From contig CBDIBE010000007.1 in assembly GCA_965276815.1 (NCBI GenBank), positions 62,001-126,000 of the forward strand: a stretch of DNA of 64,000 bases. Direction: 5' to 3'. The notes beneath the pieces were generated by a model. The model did not search any database and was not told where the DNA came from. It saw nothing but the letters and a program-made list of their open reading frames with translations. Positions 43,119 to 53,408 of this stretch are shown here, piece by piece (position 1 is the stretch's first letter; every line of letters starts with the position of its first letter). Source of the stretch: JAVVHH01 sp965276815 (GTDB taxonomy: Bacteria; Pseudomonadota; Alphaproteobacteria; Acetobacterales; Acetobacteraceae). The position numbers and the translations under genes are program-made.

Positions 43119-44303
43119 CTATGGGGCCGGGTAGACGAGCTTCCCGCTCGCCACTTCCGGTGGCAAGACGACCGCCTCACCTTGCGGGGTATACTGGATG
43201 AGCAGCATTGTCTTCTCGTCGAGGAGCTGGTGCTTCGCCCCGCCTTCCGAGGAATGGTATTTCAGCTTGCCGAACGGCGTATCGAACGTGCTGGTGTCGA
43301 GCGCCTTCAGCACCGCTGCACTGTCCACGCTGCCCGCCGCTTTGATGGCCGTGAGCAGGGTGATCATCCCGGCATAGCCCTGCACGAACGCGGTGACGAT
43401 GGTGGTGAGACCGGTGGCCGCCATTGCGTCCTTGGTCCAATGAGTGTTGCCTGGCACGTTCTCCTCCGGCGCCCATTCGGCGATGACGCCGAGACCGTTG
43501 CCGAAATCGCCGTAGTCGGACCGCTTGTCGCCGACCGAAAGCACGATGGTGAGCTTCGGCCGCACGCCCAAGCTCTTCGATTGCCGCACGACCTGGATAT
43601 TGTCGCCGGAATAGCCCACGAAGTAGAAGATATCCGGATTGAGCGACTTCAGCCGGGTCAGGATCGGCGAGAAATCGGGGCTGCCGGCCTTGAAGGGCTC
43701 GCTCATCACCATCTGGAAACCGGCATCGGTAAGGTATTTCTGGGCATACTTGGCCGCGTCGGACCCGTAGAGGCCGTCCTCGTGCGCCATGGCGACGGTT
43801 TTCGGCTTTGGCGTGATCATCGACAGCAACGAAGCCGCCGCCTTCTGCCGGTGATAGTCCCAGATGTAGACGTGGTAGTACCAATCCTCCTTGCCGAAGG
43901 CCTGCTCGAGCTTCACCGAGGAGGAGCCGACATGGATGAAGATCGGGTGGTAGCGGCGCAGGCTCTGCAGCATGGCGAAATCGGCGGTGCTGCCGAAGCC
44001 GCCGACGAAGGCGAAGACCTTATCCTCGCTGGCCAGCTTGGTGGCGACGGTCGCGGCGGTGTTGGGCTCGCTCTTGGTGTCCTCGACGAGCAGCTTGAGC
44101 GGCCGGCCGAGCACGCCGCCGGATTTGTTGGCCTGGTCGACTGCGTATTGGGTGCCGGCGAGGATCGTTTGACCCGCGACCGCCAGCACGCCGGTCAGCG
44201 GCAATGGGCAGCCGATCAAGATCGGCTCGGCGGATTGCGCCCGTGCGGCGCCGGCAGCCGTGAGCCACAACCCAGCGGCCAGCGTGGAGCGTCGGTTCAG
44301 CAT
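43119..44303 (-). CDS. Branched-chain amino-acid-type ABC transporter substrate-binding protein
   Basis: A 394-aa Peripla_BP_6 protein. A signal peptide (MLNRRSTLAAGLWLTAAGAARA) is followed by EPILIGCPLPLTGVLAVAGQTI, the typical LivJ-like opening. It binds a small carboxylate or amino acid in the periplasm for the LivHMGF transporter. It is the last gene of the eleven-gene operon, and its ATG shares a base with the stop of the DUF35 gene (TAATG). GGGAG precedes the start. Convergent with the VirA-like kinase gene (85 bp between). Confidence 0.88.
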   Translation of the reverse strand: MLNRRSTLAAGLWLTAAGAARAQSAEPILIGCPLPLTGVLAVAGQTILAGTQYAVDQANKSGGVLGRPLKLLVEDTKSEPNTAATVATKLASEDKVFAFVGGFGSTADFAMLQSLRRYHPIFIHVGSSSVKLEQAFGKEDWYYHVYIWDYHRQKAAASLLSMITPKPKTVAMAHEDGLYGSDAAKYAQKYLTDAGFQMVMSEPFKAGSPDFSPILTRLKSLNPDIFYFVGYSGDNIQVVRQSKSLGVRPKLTIVLSVGDKRSDYGDFGNGLGVIAEWAPEENVPGNTHWTKDAMAATGLTTIVTAFVQGYAGMITLLTAIKAAGSVDSAAVLKALDTSTFDTPFGKLKYHSSEGGAKHQLLDEKTMLLIQYTPQGEAVVLPPEVASGKLVYPAP

Positions 44304-44740
44304 TAGCTTTCTCCCTGGAGTTCTTGATGGATTGCGATTCGCCGAAAGAAGGGCAGCTTGCGGCCGTCGATCATTGGGAAGACGACTTCCACTCGATCGC
44401 CGGCGCACACTTCGGCGCGGTCCTCGCCGATCAGGCGGCTCAGCATGCGCGGCCCCTCGCCCAGATCGAGCAGAATCACGGTATAGGGCAGTTGCGACTC
44501 CCAGTCTTTACCGTGGAACGACACATGGACATGGGTGAAGGAAAAGACCCGGCCGGTGCCGCGGCTCGCCTGCCAACTCAGCGCCCGGCCGCCGCATTTC
44601 GGGCAGTGGATGCGCGGGTAGTAGAACAAATGCGAGCAGGCGTCGCAGCGCTGCAACAGCAATTCCCCGCGGTCGCAGGCGTCCCAGAACGGGGCGCTGG
44701 CCGCGGTCGGGCGCGGCAGGATCGCGCGCAAATCGCTCAT
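44303..44740 (-). CDS. DUF35 Zn-ribbon/OB-fold protein
   Basis: A 145-aa acyl-CoA-associated protein. The zinc ribbon is intact (Cys32, Cys35, Cys46, Cys49 in RCDAC and HCPKC), followed by an OB fold (GTGRVFSFTHVHVSF, PYTVILLDLGEGP, GDRVEVVF). Such proteins pair with thiolase-fold enzymes, for example ChsH2 with the aldolase Ltp2. Its start overlaps the stop of the thiolase-fold gene by 4 bp, which supports a complex. Confidence 0.87.
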   Translation of the reverse strand: MSDLRAILPRPTAASAPFWDACDRGELLLQRCDACSHLFYYPRIHCPKCGGRALSWQASRGTGRVFSFTHVHVSFHGKDWESQLPYTVILLDLGEGPRMLSRLIGEDRAEVCAGDRVEVVFPMIDGRKLPFFRRIAIHQELQGES

Positions 44741-45903
44741 GACAGCGCCTCCAGCAGCATGACGCCGCAGACCGAAAACACACCGCCATTGCCGCTGACC
44801 GCGGCACGGCGTGCGCCCGCGACCTGGCGGGCGCCGGCCTCGCCGCGCAACTGCCGCACCGCTTCGGTAATGTGCAGCATGCCGCCGATATGCGCCTGCG
44901 ACAGCAGCCCGCCATGTGTGTTGACCGGCATTCGGCCGCCCAGCGCCGGCGCGCCGCTGCGGTAATACGCGCCGCCCTCGCCCGGCCCGCAGATGCCCAA
45001 CGCCTCCAGCGTGATCAGCACGGAGATGGTGAAGGCGTCGTGCAGTTCGGCGACGTCGATCGCCTCCGGGCCGAAGCCGGCTGCCGCGAACGCGTCCTGC
45101 GCCGCCGGCGCCATGCCGAGTTGCTCGATATCTGGCAGCAACGCCACCGAGTTGTGCGTGGCGCGCATCGCCATGGCACGGATCGCTACGGACCGGGCTC
45201 CGAGGCTGCGGGCGCGATCGTGGCTGGCGAGGACGACCGCGCCACCGCCATCGGAGACCAGCGAGCAGTCGAGCAACCCTAGCGGGCTGCTAATCGGCCT
45301 GGCCGCGGCGTGATCTGCCATGCTCATCGGCTTGTTCATTTGCGCATTATCGTTCAGCAGCGCGTGCGCCCGCGTGGTCACCGCGACCGCGCCGAGATCG
45401 GCCGGCCCGGCGCCATAGCGATCGAAGTAGCGCTGCGCCAGCAATGCGTAGGGGATCACTATTCCTTGGCAGCCGAACGGCTCCTCCCATTCCTCGCCGC
45501 CGAGCAGGTTCTGCATATGTAGGCCCTGCGTGCCTTGCACCCTGCCGGTCAACGAGTTCTCGCCATAGGCGCAGACCGCGATCTCGCAATGACCGGCTTC
45601 GATCGCCCAGACCGCCTGCTGCAGCATCGTCATCCCGGACACGGTGCCGCCGACATCGACCGTGGAAAGAAACCGGGGCTGAACACCAAGATATTCCGCC
45701 AATGTGGTGGCGAACATGCTGTTCGGCGTGACGTATGGGTCGAGATTGATGACGCCGTCGAGCTCGCGCAGGGAAACGCCGGCGTCGGCCAGCGCGGCGA
45801 GGACCGCTTCCGCCTGGATCTCGACCGGCGACATGCCGGGGAGCCGGCCGACCTTGGTCTCGCCGATGCCGATGATGACGACCTTATCGCTGACGGCTGG
45901 CAT
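44737..45903 (-). CDS. Thiolase-fold protein, active-site Cys absent
   Basis: A 388-aa SCP2-type thiolase superfamily protein (VVIIGIGETKVGRLPGMSP). Where thiolases keep the nucleophilic Cys, it reads TVDVGGTVSGMTML. The C-terminal loop is NTHGGLLSQAHIGG. Loss of the Cys together with the adjacent DUF35 partner suggests a retro-aldolase such as Ltp2, which cleaves hydroxyacyl-CoA without a covalent intermediate. It is encoded between livF (10 bp) and the DUF35 gene (ATGA overlap). Confidence 0.82.
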   Translation of the reverse strand: MPAVSDKVVIIGIGETKVGRLPGMSPVEIQAEAVLAALADAGVSLRELDGVINLDPYVTPNSMFATTLAEYLGVQPRFLSTVDVGGTVSGMTMLQQAVWAIEAGHCEIAVCAYGENSLTGRVQGTQGLHMQNLLGGEEWEEPFGCQGIVIPYALLAQRYFDRYGAGPADLGAVAVTTRAHALLNDNAQMNKPMSMADHAAARPISSPLGLLDCSLVSDGGGAVVLASHDRARSLGARSVAIRAMAMRATHNSVALLPDIEQLGMAPAAQDAFAAAGFGPEAIDVAELHDAFTISVLITLEALGICGPGEGGAYYRSGAPALGGRMPVNTHGGLLSQAHIGGMLHITEAVRQLRGEAGARQVAGARRAAVSGNGGVFSVCGVMLLEALS

Positions 45904-45912
45904 GTCGTCTCC

Positions 45913-46631
<719 letters not shown>

Positions 46632-46635
<4 letters not shown>

Positions 46636-47357
46636 GCAGCGACTCCGCGGCCCAGATAGGCCTCGCGCACCGCCTTGTCGGCGAGCACGGCCTCGGCGGT
46701 GCCGTCGGCGAGCAGGGTGCCGCTGCTCAGCACGACGACCCGGTGGCACAGCGCGGTGATCACCCGCATGATGTGCTCGATGATGACGACGCCGATACCG
46801 GACGCGTTGATGCGGCGGATAATCCCCATGACCTCGCCGAAATCCTGGTGCGACAGCCCGGCCATGATCTCGTCGAGCAGGATCATCGAGGGCCCGCAGG
46901 CGAGGGCGCGGGCGATCTCCAATCGGCGCAGATCGGTGACCGAGAGATCGCCGCAGCGCTGCTTGAGCAAGCCGGCGAGACCGCAGAGTTCGGCGATCGA
47001 GGCAGCGTCGGACAGCCCGTCCATCAGGTGCGCTGCACCGCGCCCATAGATCAGCGGCACGGTGATCACCTCTTCCAAGGTGAGCTGCGGCGGCACGCGC
47101 GGGATTTGGTAGGTGCGGGCCAGACCGAGCCGGACGATGCGGTCGGCGCGCATGCCGGTGATGTCGTGGCCGGCAAAGCGGATGCGGCCGAAGCTCGGCA
47201 CGATCTCGCCGGAAAGCGTGTTGACCAGCGTGCTCTTGCCGGAGCCGTTCGGCCCGATCAGGCCGGTGATGTCGCGCGCGCCGAACTCGATCCGCACCCG
47301 ATCGAGCGCCCGCATGCCGCCGAACGCGACGAGGACGTCCTCGGCCGCCAGGCTCAT
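46632..47357 (-). CDS. livG: ABC transporter ATP-binding protein LivG
   Basis: A 241-aa ATPase: Walker A GPNGSGKST, a signature region reading LSVTDLRRLEIARAL (LSxxD instead of LSxGQ), Walker B MILLDEIMAGL and H-loop IEHIM. LivG proteins normally keep YGxQRRLEIARAL here, so the DLRRLEIARAL core fits. The ATG at 47357 overlaps the livM stop (ATGA). Confidence 0.87.
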
Positions 47358-48310
47358 GCGTGGCGGCCCTTGGCGCTGGCTTGCGGCACCCGCCGCGCCC
47401 GGGCGCGGCGGGGCAAGCGGACGAGGCCGACGATCCCGTGCGGCAGCGCCACGACGAACAGGATGATCACCGCGCCGTAGACGACTTGGTAGCCGACGCC
47501 GCCGATCGTGGCGCGCGCCAGCTCCTCGAGCGCGCGCAGCAGGACGGAGCCCAGCAACGGGCCGAGCGTGGTGTCCATGCCGCCGAGGATCGCGATTGCC
47601 AGCGGCAACACGCTCCAATTGGTGGTGAACACGTCCCCTGGCGTGACGTAGCCGTACAGCCCGCCGTAGCAGGCGCCGGCGAGCCCGGCGAACACGCCGG
47701 AGACGATAAAGGCGAGGATCTTGGTCCGCACGACCGGTACGCCGCAGGAGGCGGCGAGCTCGGGCTTGGTGCGGATCATGAAGAAGGCGGGGCGGAAGCG
47801 CCGCGATAGTAGCAGGTCCGAGACGGCCATGGCGGCCAAGAGCAGCAAGCCGATCAGCACGAGCTGCCATTGCGGATCGCCGCCGGCGAGCAGCGGCGGT
47901 GCGGTCCCGCCGGCGCCGCCGGTGGCGTCGGGAAACACCAGGACGAGGACTTGCAGGGACAGGGTGAAGCCGAGCGTGGCGATGGCGAAATACATCCGCC
48001 GCAACCGTAGGGTGATCAGGCCGAGCAGGATCGCGGTGGTCGCGCAGACGATCGGTACGCCGAGCCAGGCGGCCGGGTCGCCGAGCACCGGGTCGATCAC
48101 CGCGGTGGTGTAGGTGCCCAGGCCGAAAAACGCCGCCGTGCCGAGCGAAACCTGGCCGGTGCGCGATAGTATGTCCCAGGCGAGCGCGAGGATCGCCGGC
48201 AGCACGACGCCGATCGAGAGCTGGATCCAGAAGGGCCGCCCGGAAAAGGCGATCGCGCCGATCAGCGCCGCAACGGCCGGATACAGCGCGGCGCGGGCCC
48301 AGACGGTCAT
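47354..48310 (-). CDS. livM: Branched-chain amino-acid-type ABC permease LivM
   Basis: A 318-aa polytopic permease. The conserved motif LSRTGQVSLGTAAFFGLGTYTTA is the LivM hallmark, and SGVFAGLAGACYGGLYGYVTP is the second. About nine membrane segments are apparent, ending in a basic cytoplasmic tail. Its start overlaps the livH stop (ATGA). It forms the channel with LivH. Confidence 0.87.
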   Translation of the reverse strand: MTVWARAALYPAVAALIGAIAFSGRPFWIQLSIGVVLPAILALAWDILSRTGQVSLGTAAFFGLGTYTTAVIDPVLGDPAAWLGVPIVCATTAILLGLITLRLRRMYFAIATLGFTLSLQVLVLVFPDATGGAGGTAPPLLAGGDPQWQLVLIGLLLLAAMAVSDLLLSRRFRPAFFMIRTKPELAASCGVPVVRTKILAFIVSGVFAGLAGACYGGLYGYVTPGDVFTTNWSVLPLAIAILGGMDTTLGPLLGSVLLRALEELARATIGGVGYQVVYGAVIILFVVALPHGIVGLVRLPRRARARRVPQASAKGRHA

Positions 48311-49188
48311 GCCCGCTGCTCCTTGCCGAACAGGCCATTCGGCCGGATAACCAACACGAGCACGATGATCAGGAAGGCGACCCCGTAGCCCCAGCTCCCG
48401 CCGCCCGGCACGAAGGTGGCGACGAGATTTTCCGCGGCCGAAAGCAGCACGGCCCCGAGCAGCGCGCCGCCGATGCTGCCGAAACCGCCTAGGGCGACGA
48501 TGGCGAACGCGCGCACGACGAGGTCGGAGCCGACCAGCGGATTGACGTAGAGCAGGAGGGCGACTAAGCCGCCGGCAATCCCCGCGGTCAGTCCGCCGAC
48601 GACGAAGGACAGCCGGAACATGCCGTGCACGTCGACGCCGGCGAAGGTCGCAAGGTCCGGATCGTCGCTGGCGAGACGGAGCAGAAGCCCGTAGCGCGTG
48701 CGGCGCATGAACAGGATCAGCCCTAAATAGAGCGCCGCCCCGACGAGTAGGACGACCAGATTGTTGCCGGGTATGATAATGGCGCCGAGGTGCAGCGCCG
48801 GCAGGATCTCCGGCGCGTGCATGGCGCGCGAGTCCGGCGACCAAGCGATCATCGCGAGATTGATGATCAGGATCGAGAGCCCGATCGTGGCCAAAATCTG
48901 ATTGTGCTCGTCCTGGCGGAGCACGCGGGCGAGGAAGGCGTCGAACACCAGCCAGGACAGCGCCATCATGGCGACGCCGGCGACCAGCATGCCGAGCAGC
49001 GGCGACAGCCCGTAGCCGGTCTGCAGGAAGTAGGTGATGAAGGCGCCGAGCATGACGAACTCGCCATGCGCGAAGTTGATGATGCGGGTGACGCCGAACT
49101 CCAGGGTGAGCCCGGAGGCGATCGCGGCGTAGAGCGCTGCCACCGTGACCGAGAGCAGCAGCGTCTGACCGAGCGTGACCGGGTCCAC
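48307..49188 (-). CDS. livH: Branched-chain amino-acid-type ABC permease LivH
   Basis: A 293-aa polytopic permease: GLTLEFGVTRIINFAHGEFVMLGAF and ATIGLSILIINLA are typical of LivH, as is ALGGFGSIGGALLGAVLL. The start is GTG at 49188, one base after the stop of the acyl-CoA ligase gene; family length and the VDPVTLGQTLLLS opening support it. The longer upstream frame overlaps the ligase gene. Confidence 0.87.
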   Translation of the reverse strand: MDPVTLGQTLLLSVTVAALYAAIASGLTLEFGVTRIINFAHGEFVMLGAFITYFLQTGYGLSPLLGMLVAGVAMMALSWLVFDAFLARVLRQDEHNQILATIGLSILIINLAMIAWSPDSRAMHAPEILPALHLGAIIIPGNNLVVLLVGAALYLGLILFMRRTRYGLLLRLASDDPDLATFAGVDVHGMFRLSFVVGGLTAGIAGGLVALLLYVNPLVGSDLVVRAFAIVALGGFGSIGGALLGAVLLSAAENLVATFVPGGGSWGYGVAFLIIVLVLVIRPNGLFGKEQRA

Positions 49189-49189
49189 G

Positions 49190-50713
49190 TCAGGCCAGCG
49201 GATTGCCGGCAACCCAGCTCTCGAGCGCCTTGCGCTGCACCTTGCCCGTGGTCGAGCGGAGAATGCGCTCGGCGGGTACGAGCCGGATTTCCTTGGGCTG
49301 CTTGTAGCCGGCGAGCTCGCTGCGGCAGCGCGCAGCGAGCGGCGCGCTATCGAGCAGCGGGTCGGCAGCGACCACGAGCGCCACCGGCACCTCGCCCCAG
49401 CGCGCATCGGGGCGGCGGACCACGACCACGTCGGCGACGCCGGGGTGACCGAGGATGACCCGCTCGATCTCGGCCGGGTAGATGTTCTCGCCACCCGACT
49501 TGATCAGGTATTTGGCGCGATCGACGAAATCGTAGAGCCCGTCCGGCCGGCGGCGGAACACGTCGCCCATATGGAACCAGCCGCCGCGAAAATCCTCCGC
49601 CGTCGCCCGCTCGTTCTGCCAATAGCCGCTGAACAGGGTGGGGCCGCGCATGGCGAGCTCGCCAGGGGCGCCGTCTGGCACATCGTTGTCGTCGGCGTCG
49701 ACCAGGCGGATTTCGGTCAGGATGCTGGGCGCCTTGCCGAGGTCGTCGGCGATGCCGCGCGGGAGGCGGCGCGCGGAGAGCGGCGGCGTGCCGGTCTCGG
49801 TTGAACCGAAGCAGTTGAGGAAATCCGCGCCGAGGAGTTCGGCCACGCGCGCGACCTCGCCCGGCGGCGAGAGGTCGGCCATGACGCCGCACGTGCCGAT
49901 GTATTTCGGCCGGGTGCCACGCCGCTCCAGCGCCGCGATCATGGCGGCGAGGGTACCCGGCATCAGCGACAGCCAGTCGAAGCGCTCGGTTTCGACCTTC
50001 TCGGCGATGCGCTCCGGATCGAACCCGTCGAGCAAAATGGCCCGGCCGCCCGTCAGCACCGCATGCCAAGCCGGTTCGGTGCCGCCCATATGAAACAGCG
50101 GCGGCCAGCACAGATTGTTGTTGCCGGGCCGCACGCCGAGATCGAACGCCATCATCGACATGCGCACGAGTTGGCTGCGGTGGGTCAGCACGGCGCCCTT
50201 CGGCAAGCCGGTGGTGCCGGAAGTGTAGAGGATCAGCAGCGGATCCTCGTCCTGCGCGATCGCAGGCGGCTCGGCTGGGTCGGCGGCGGCGAGGCGGCGT
50301 TCCCAATCGGGGCCGAACTCTAGCGTCTCCACCGCGGCGTCGATCCGGCCGGCAAAACGCGGGGAAACCAGCAGCAGCTTCGGCGCCACCAGGCCGACGC
50401 AATGGGCAAGTTCGGTCTGGCTCAGCCGCCAGTTCTGGCAAGCGGCGATGGCGCCGAGCTTGGCGCAGGCGAGCTGCGCTTCGAGGAACTCGCTGCGGTT
50501 TTCCGACAGGATCGCGACCCGCTCGCCCCGGCTGATGCCAATTGCGGCGAGCAGGGCGGCGGTCCGGTTGATCCGGTCGTTCAGCGCCGCGTAGGTCCAG
50601 CGAACGCTGTCGCTCTCCACTGCAATGCGGTTCGGATAGAGGCGCGCTTGGGCCGCGAAGAGCGTGCCGATGGTGGTGCGTCCTGCCTGCCGGACAAGGC
50701 TTGCCGCGCCCAT
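49190..50713 (-). CDS. Acyl-CoA synthetase (AMP-forming, class I adenylate-forming)
   Basis: A 507-aa ligase. The P-loop is YTSGTTGLPKGAV, the adenine motif is NCFGSTETG, the GD motif is GGWFHMGDVFRRRPDG, the hinge is DRAKYLIKSGGENIYP and the late Lys is in RSTTGKVQRKAL. It activates a carboxylic acid (fatty, aromatic or other) with ATP and CoA. Neighbouring permease genes suggest it activates the imported substrate. It precedes livH by one base. Confidence 0.88.
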   Translation of the reverse strand: MGAASLVRQAGRTTIGTLFAAQARLYPNRIAVESDSVRWTYAALNDRINRTAALLAAIGISRGERVAILSENRSEFLEAQLACAKLGAIAACQNWRLSQTELAHCVGLVAPKLLLVSPRFAGRIDAAVETLEFGPDWERRLAAADPAEPPAIAQDEDPLLILYTSGTTGLPKGAVLTHRSQLVRMSMMAFDLGVRPGNNNLCWPPLFHMGGTEPAWHAVLTGGRAILLDGFDPERIAEKVETERFDWLSLMPGTLAAMIAALERRGTRPKYIGTCGVMADLSPPGEVARVAELLGADFLNCFGSTETGTPPLSARRLPRGIADDLGKAPSILTEIRLVDADDNDVPDGAPGELAMRGPTLFSGYWQNERATAEDFRGGWFHMGDVFRRRPDGLYDFVDRAKYLIKSGGENIYPAEIERVILGHPGVADVVVVRRPDARWGEVPVALVVAADPLLDSAPLAARCRSELAGYKQPKEIRLVPAERILRSTTGKVQRKALESWVAGNPLA

Positions 50714-50750
50714 TGCTGCGTTCCCCTTGCCTGATCCAATACGCGCGGCG

Positions 50751-52061
50751 CTAGCCTGTCAATCCTGGCGCCGGGCGCCCTGCCGGCACGCCTGGCTGAC
50801 CCGGCGACGATGCGACGACCGGGCGGGCGGCCACTAGGCCAATCAGCCCAAGCAACGAGCAGCCCATCAGGAATGTGGCGAAGATCCATGGCGAGCCATC
50901 CACCCCGATCAGCGCCGTCGCAATGGCCGGCGTCAGGCCGCCGATGATGGTCGCGACTTCCCGCCCTGCCGCGACGCCGCTGTACCTGAAGCGGGTGGGA
51001 AACAGCGGCATGACGAACTTCGCCTGCGGTGCGTCGACGGCCGAATTGACCGCTACGATCGCCACGATCGTTGCCAGCATGATCACGCTTGGGTCGCGCG
51101 TGTTGCAGAGCAAGAAAAACGGGACGATCCAGACGAGCTGAAACACGAGGCCGAACCCCATGACGAGGCGGCTGCCGATGCGATCGGCGAGCGCGCCGCC
51201 GAGCAGCGCTCCAACGACGGCAACCGCGGCGCCGATCGAAATCGCCTGCAACGGCACCGTGCGCGAGACTTGCAAGTAACTGACGCAGTACGAGATCGCG
51301 AAGACGCTGACCGCGTAATAGTACGTGTTTTCACCGACGCGGACGGCGAACAGAGCGAAGATGTTGCGCGGGGTCTTGAGCGCCTCGACCAGCGGGGCGG
51401 ACGCGGTGCGATGCTGGCGCTGCAACTCCTCGAACTCGGGGCTTTCCGGGACGCGGAGCCGGATATAGACGCCGATCGCGACGATGACGATGCTCACCAG
51501 GAATGGGATGCGCCAGCCCCAAGCCAGGAACTGCTCGTCGGTGAGGAGGCCATTGACGATCGACAGGATGAAGGTGCCGACGATGAACGCGGCTTGGTTG
51601 ACCGAGGTCAGGATCGATCCGAAGAAGCCGCGGCGGTTCTCGGGCGTCGATTCGGAGACGAGCACGAGGGCGCCGCTCCATTCGCCGCCGGCAGCGAATC
51701 CCTGGATCAGGCGAAGCACCACCAGGATGACCGCGCCCCAAATGCCGATCGAGGCGTAGGTCGGCACGAGCCCGATCAGGAATGTCGCGAGGCCCATGAG
51801 GAGCAAGGTGCCGAGCAGCACGTTGCGGCGGCCCAGCCGGTCGCCGAAATGGCCGCTGACGAGGCCGCCGAGCGGGCGGGCCAGGAAGCCAGAGGCGTAG
51901 GTGAGCAAGGCGAGCAACGTCCCAGTCCGCGGATCGAATTGCGGGAAGAACAGCTTGTTGAACACGAGGGCCGACGACGTGCCGTAGAGGAAGAAGTCAT
52001 ACCATTCGACGAAGGTGCCGATACCGCTGGCAATGACGGTGCTGTTTCGGCTGTTTTGCAT
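50751..52061 (-). CDS. MFS transporter (metabolite:proton symporter, ShiA/KgtP-like)
   Basis: A 436-aa twelve-helix transporter. The N-terminal IGTFVEWYDFFLYGTSSALV is the signature of the metabolite:H+ symporter subfamily, and GHFGDRLGRRNVLLGTLLLMG is the loop 2-3 motif. Substrates of relatives are dicarboxylates, shikimate or aromatic acids. It is encoded within the catabolic operon, 37 bp before the acyl-CoA ligase, and gives the operon a second uptake route beside Liv. Confidence 0.88.
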   Translation of the reverse strand: MQNSRNSTVIASGIGTFVEWYDFFLYGTSSALVFNKLFFPQFDPRTGTLLALLTYASGFLARPLGGLVSGHFGDRLGRRNVLLGTLLLMGLATFLIGLVPTYASIGIWGAVILVVLRLIQGFAAGGEWSGALVLVSESTPENRRGFFGSILTSVNQAAFIVGTFILSIVNGLLTDEQFLAWGWRIPFLVSIVIVAIGVYIRLRVPESPEFEELQRQHRTASAPLVEALKTPRNIFALFAVRVGENTYYYAVSVFAISYCVSYLQVSRTVPLQAISIGAAVAVVGALLGGALADRIGSRLVMGFGLVFQLVWIVPFFLLCNTRDPSVIMLATIVAIVAVNSAVDAPQAKFVMPLFPTRFRYSGVAAGREVATIIGGLTPAIATALIGVDGSPWIFATFLMGCSLLGLIGLVAARPVVASSPGQPGVPAGRPAPGLTG

Positions 52062-52076
52062 TTGAGGCGTCCCCGC

Positions 52077-53408
52077 TTATTGCTCGTCTGGGGCGACGGC
52101 TTCGCTGAAATCGACAAGCTTCGTCTTGTAGTCGCTGCGCGGCAGAGTGCCATGCGAGGCGAGCTGAATGGCGGTGGTGACGAGCAGCTTTTGGCGTATT
52201 GCCCCCTGAATGTTGTCAGCCAGACCGCCAATGTCGTTCACGCCCTCGGCGAGTTCCACGACGATCTTGAGCGGGGCCGGCTGTTTGACGCCGTTCCATT
52301 TCGGCCGGATCGAGATGACGCCGCTCACCTGCGGTTGGAACACGTTGACGACCTCGCGCACCGCCGACGGGAAGATATTGACCGCGCGCACGATGAGCAT
52401 GTCGTCGGTGCGGCCGATGATGCGAACGCGCGGCGAGGTGCGGCCGCAAGGGCATGGGCTGGTCCACAGCATCGCGTGGTCGCGCGTACGGAAGCGCAGC
52501 AACGGCGCTCCCTGATGGTTGAGGTGGGTGAAGACGATCTCGCCAGTCGCGCCCTCCTCCATCGGGACCGGGCGGCCGCTTTCCGGGTCGATCAGCTCGA
52601 AGTGCAGATACCCTCTGGGGCTGAAATGCATCCCCAGTTGTTCCTCGCACTCACCCCAGATCGAGGCACAAATGTCGCCCACGCCGCCGGCCTCGGTCAC
52701 TTTTGCGCCCCAGAGGTCTTCGAGTTGCGCGCGCATGGCCGGCTCGCCGCCGCCGGGTTCACCGGCGGTGGTGATGCGCTTGACGGCGGTGTTGCGCACG
52801 TTGATCCCGCGCGCCTGGCCCGATTCGGCGAGATGCAGCGCGTAGGACGGGGTCAGCGCGAGGGCATTGACGCCGAGGAGCTGCACGGCCGTCATCAGCC
52901 GTTCGGTGTTGCCAGAACCCATCGGGAGGTGGGTTAGGCCGAGGCCGTTGAAGGCGTCGAGCGAGGCGCCGGCGGCGAACGGTCCGGCGTTGTAGGCGGT
53001 GATCAGGCGGGTACCCGGCCCGATGCCGCAAGCGGAATAGCTGCGCGACGAGGTCCGCACCCAATTGCTGAGGTCCTGCTTGGTCAGCGGGATATAGCTG
53101 GGGATGCCGGTGGTGCCGCTGGTGGAGAAGATCCGCGAGATCTCCTCGAACTTGCAGGCGAGATGCGTGCCGATCGGATGCTCCGGCGACCTCGTCTTGC
53201 GCAGTTCGTCTTTCTCGGTGAATGGTAGCTCATGCAGCTGGTCGAGGCCGCCGCAGGAGGCGGCATGCTTGAAGCCGGCGCCGGTCAGCAAGTTCCGGTA
53301 GAACGCCGAATTCGCAAACAGGTATTCGAGCTGCTGGCGGTACACCCGGTCGTCCTGCTGCTTCTGCTCGCGCCAGGGAGCGGTTTCAACGTGCGGATCG
53401 TAAATCAT
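52077..53408 (-). CDS. Phenylacetate-CoA ligase-like adenylate-forming enzyme (PaaK family)
   Basis: A 443-aa protein: SRIFSTSGTTGIPSYIPLTKQDL is the PaaK-type ATP motif, followed by TTAGEPGGGEP, RFRTRDHAMLW, CPCGRTSPRV and RTDDMLIVRAVNIFPSAV. The C-terminal domain ends GTLPRSDYKTKLV. It would activate an aryl or other acid to its CoA ester. The ATG at 53408 overlaps the stop of the citryl-CoA lyase-like gene; the longer upstream frame is rejected. Confidence 0.87.
   Translation of the reverse strand: MIYDPHVETAPWREQKQQDDRVYRQQLEYLFANSAFYRNLLTGAGFKHAASCGGLDQLHELPFTEKDELRKTRSPEHPIGTHLACKFEEISRIFSTSGTTGIPSYIPLTKQDLSNWVRTSSRSYSACGIGPGTRLITAYNAGPFAAGASLDAFNGLGLTHLPMGSGNTERLMTAVQLLGVNALALTPSYALHLAESGQARGINVRNTAVKRITTAGEPGGGEPAMRAQLEDLWGAKVTEAGGVGDICASIWGECEEQLGMHFSPRGYLHFELIDPESGRPVPMEEGATGEIVFTHLNHQGAPLLRFRTRDHAMLWTSPCPCGRTSPRVRIIGRTDDMLIVRAVNIFPSAVREVVNVFQPQVSGVISIRPKWNGVKQPAPLKIVVELAEGVNDIGGLADNIQGAIRQKLLVTTAIQLASHGTLPRSDYKTKLVDFSEAVAPDEQ

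Noticed and set aside
51270..52937. Long plus-strand open frame of 555 codons
   Set aside because: It lies antisense across the MFS transporter and PaaK-like genes, is rich in Asp/Arg/Glu/Gln from GC codon bias, and matches no family. Both minus-strand genes are well supported.
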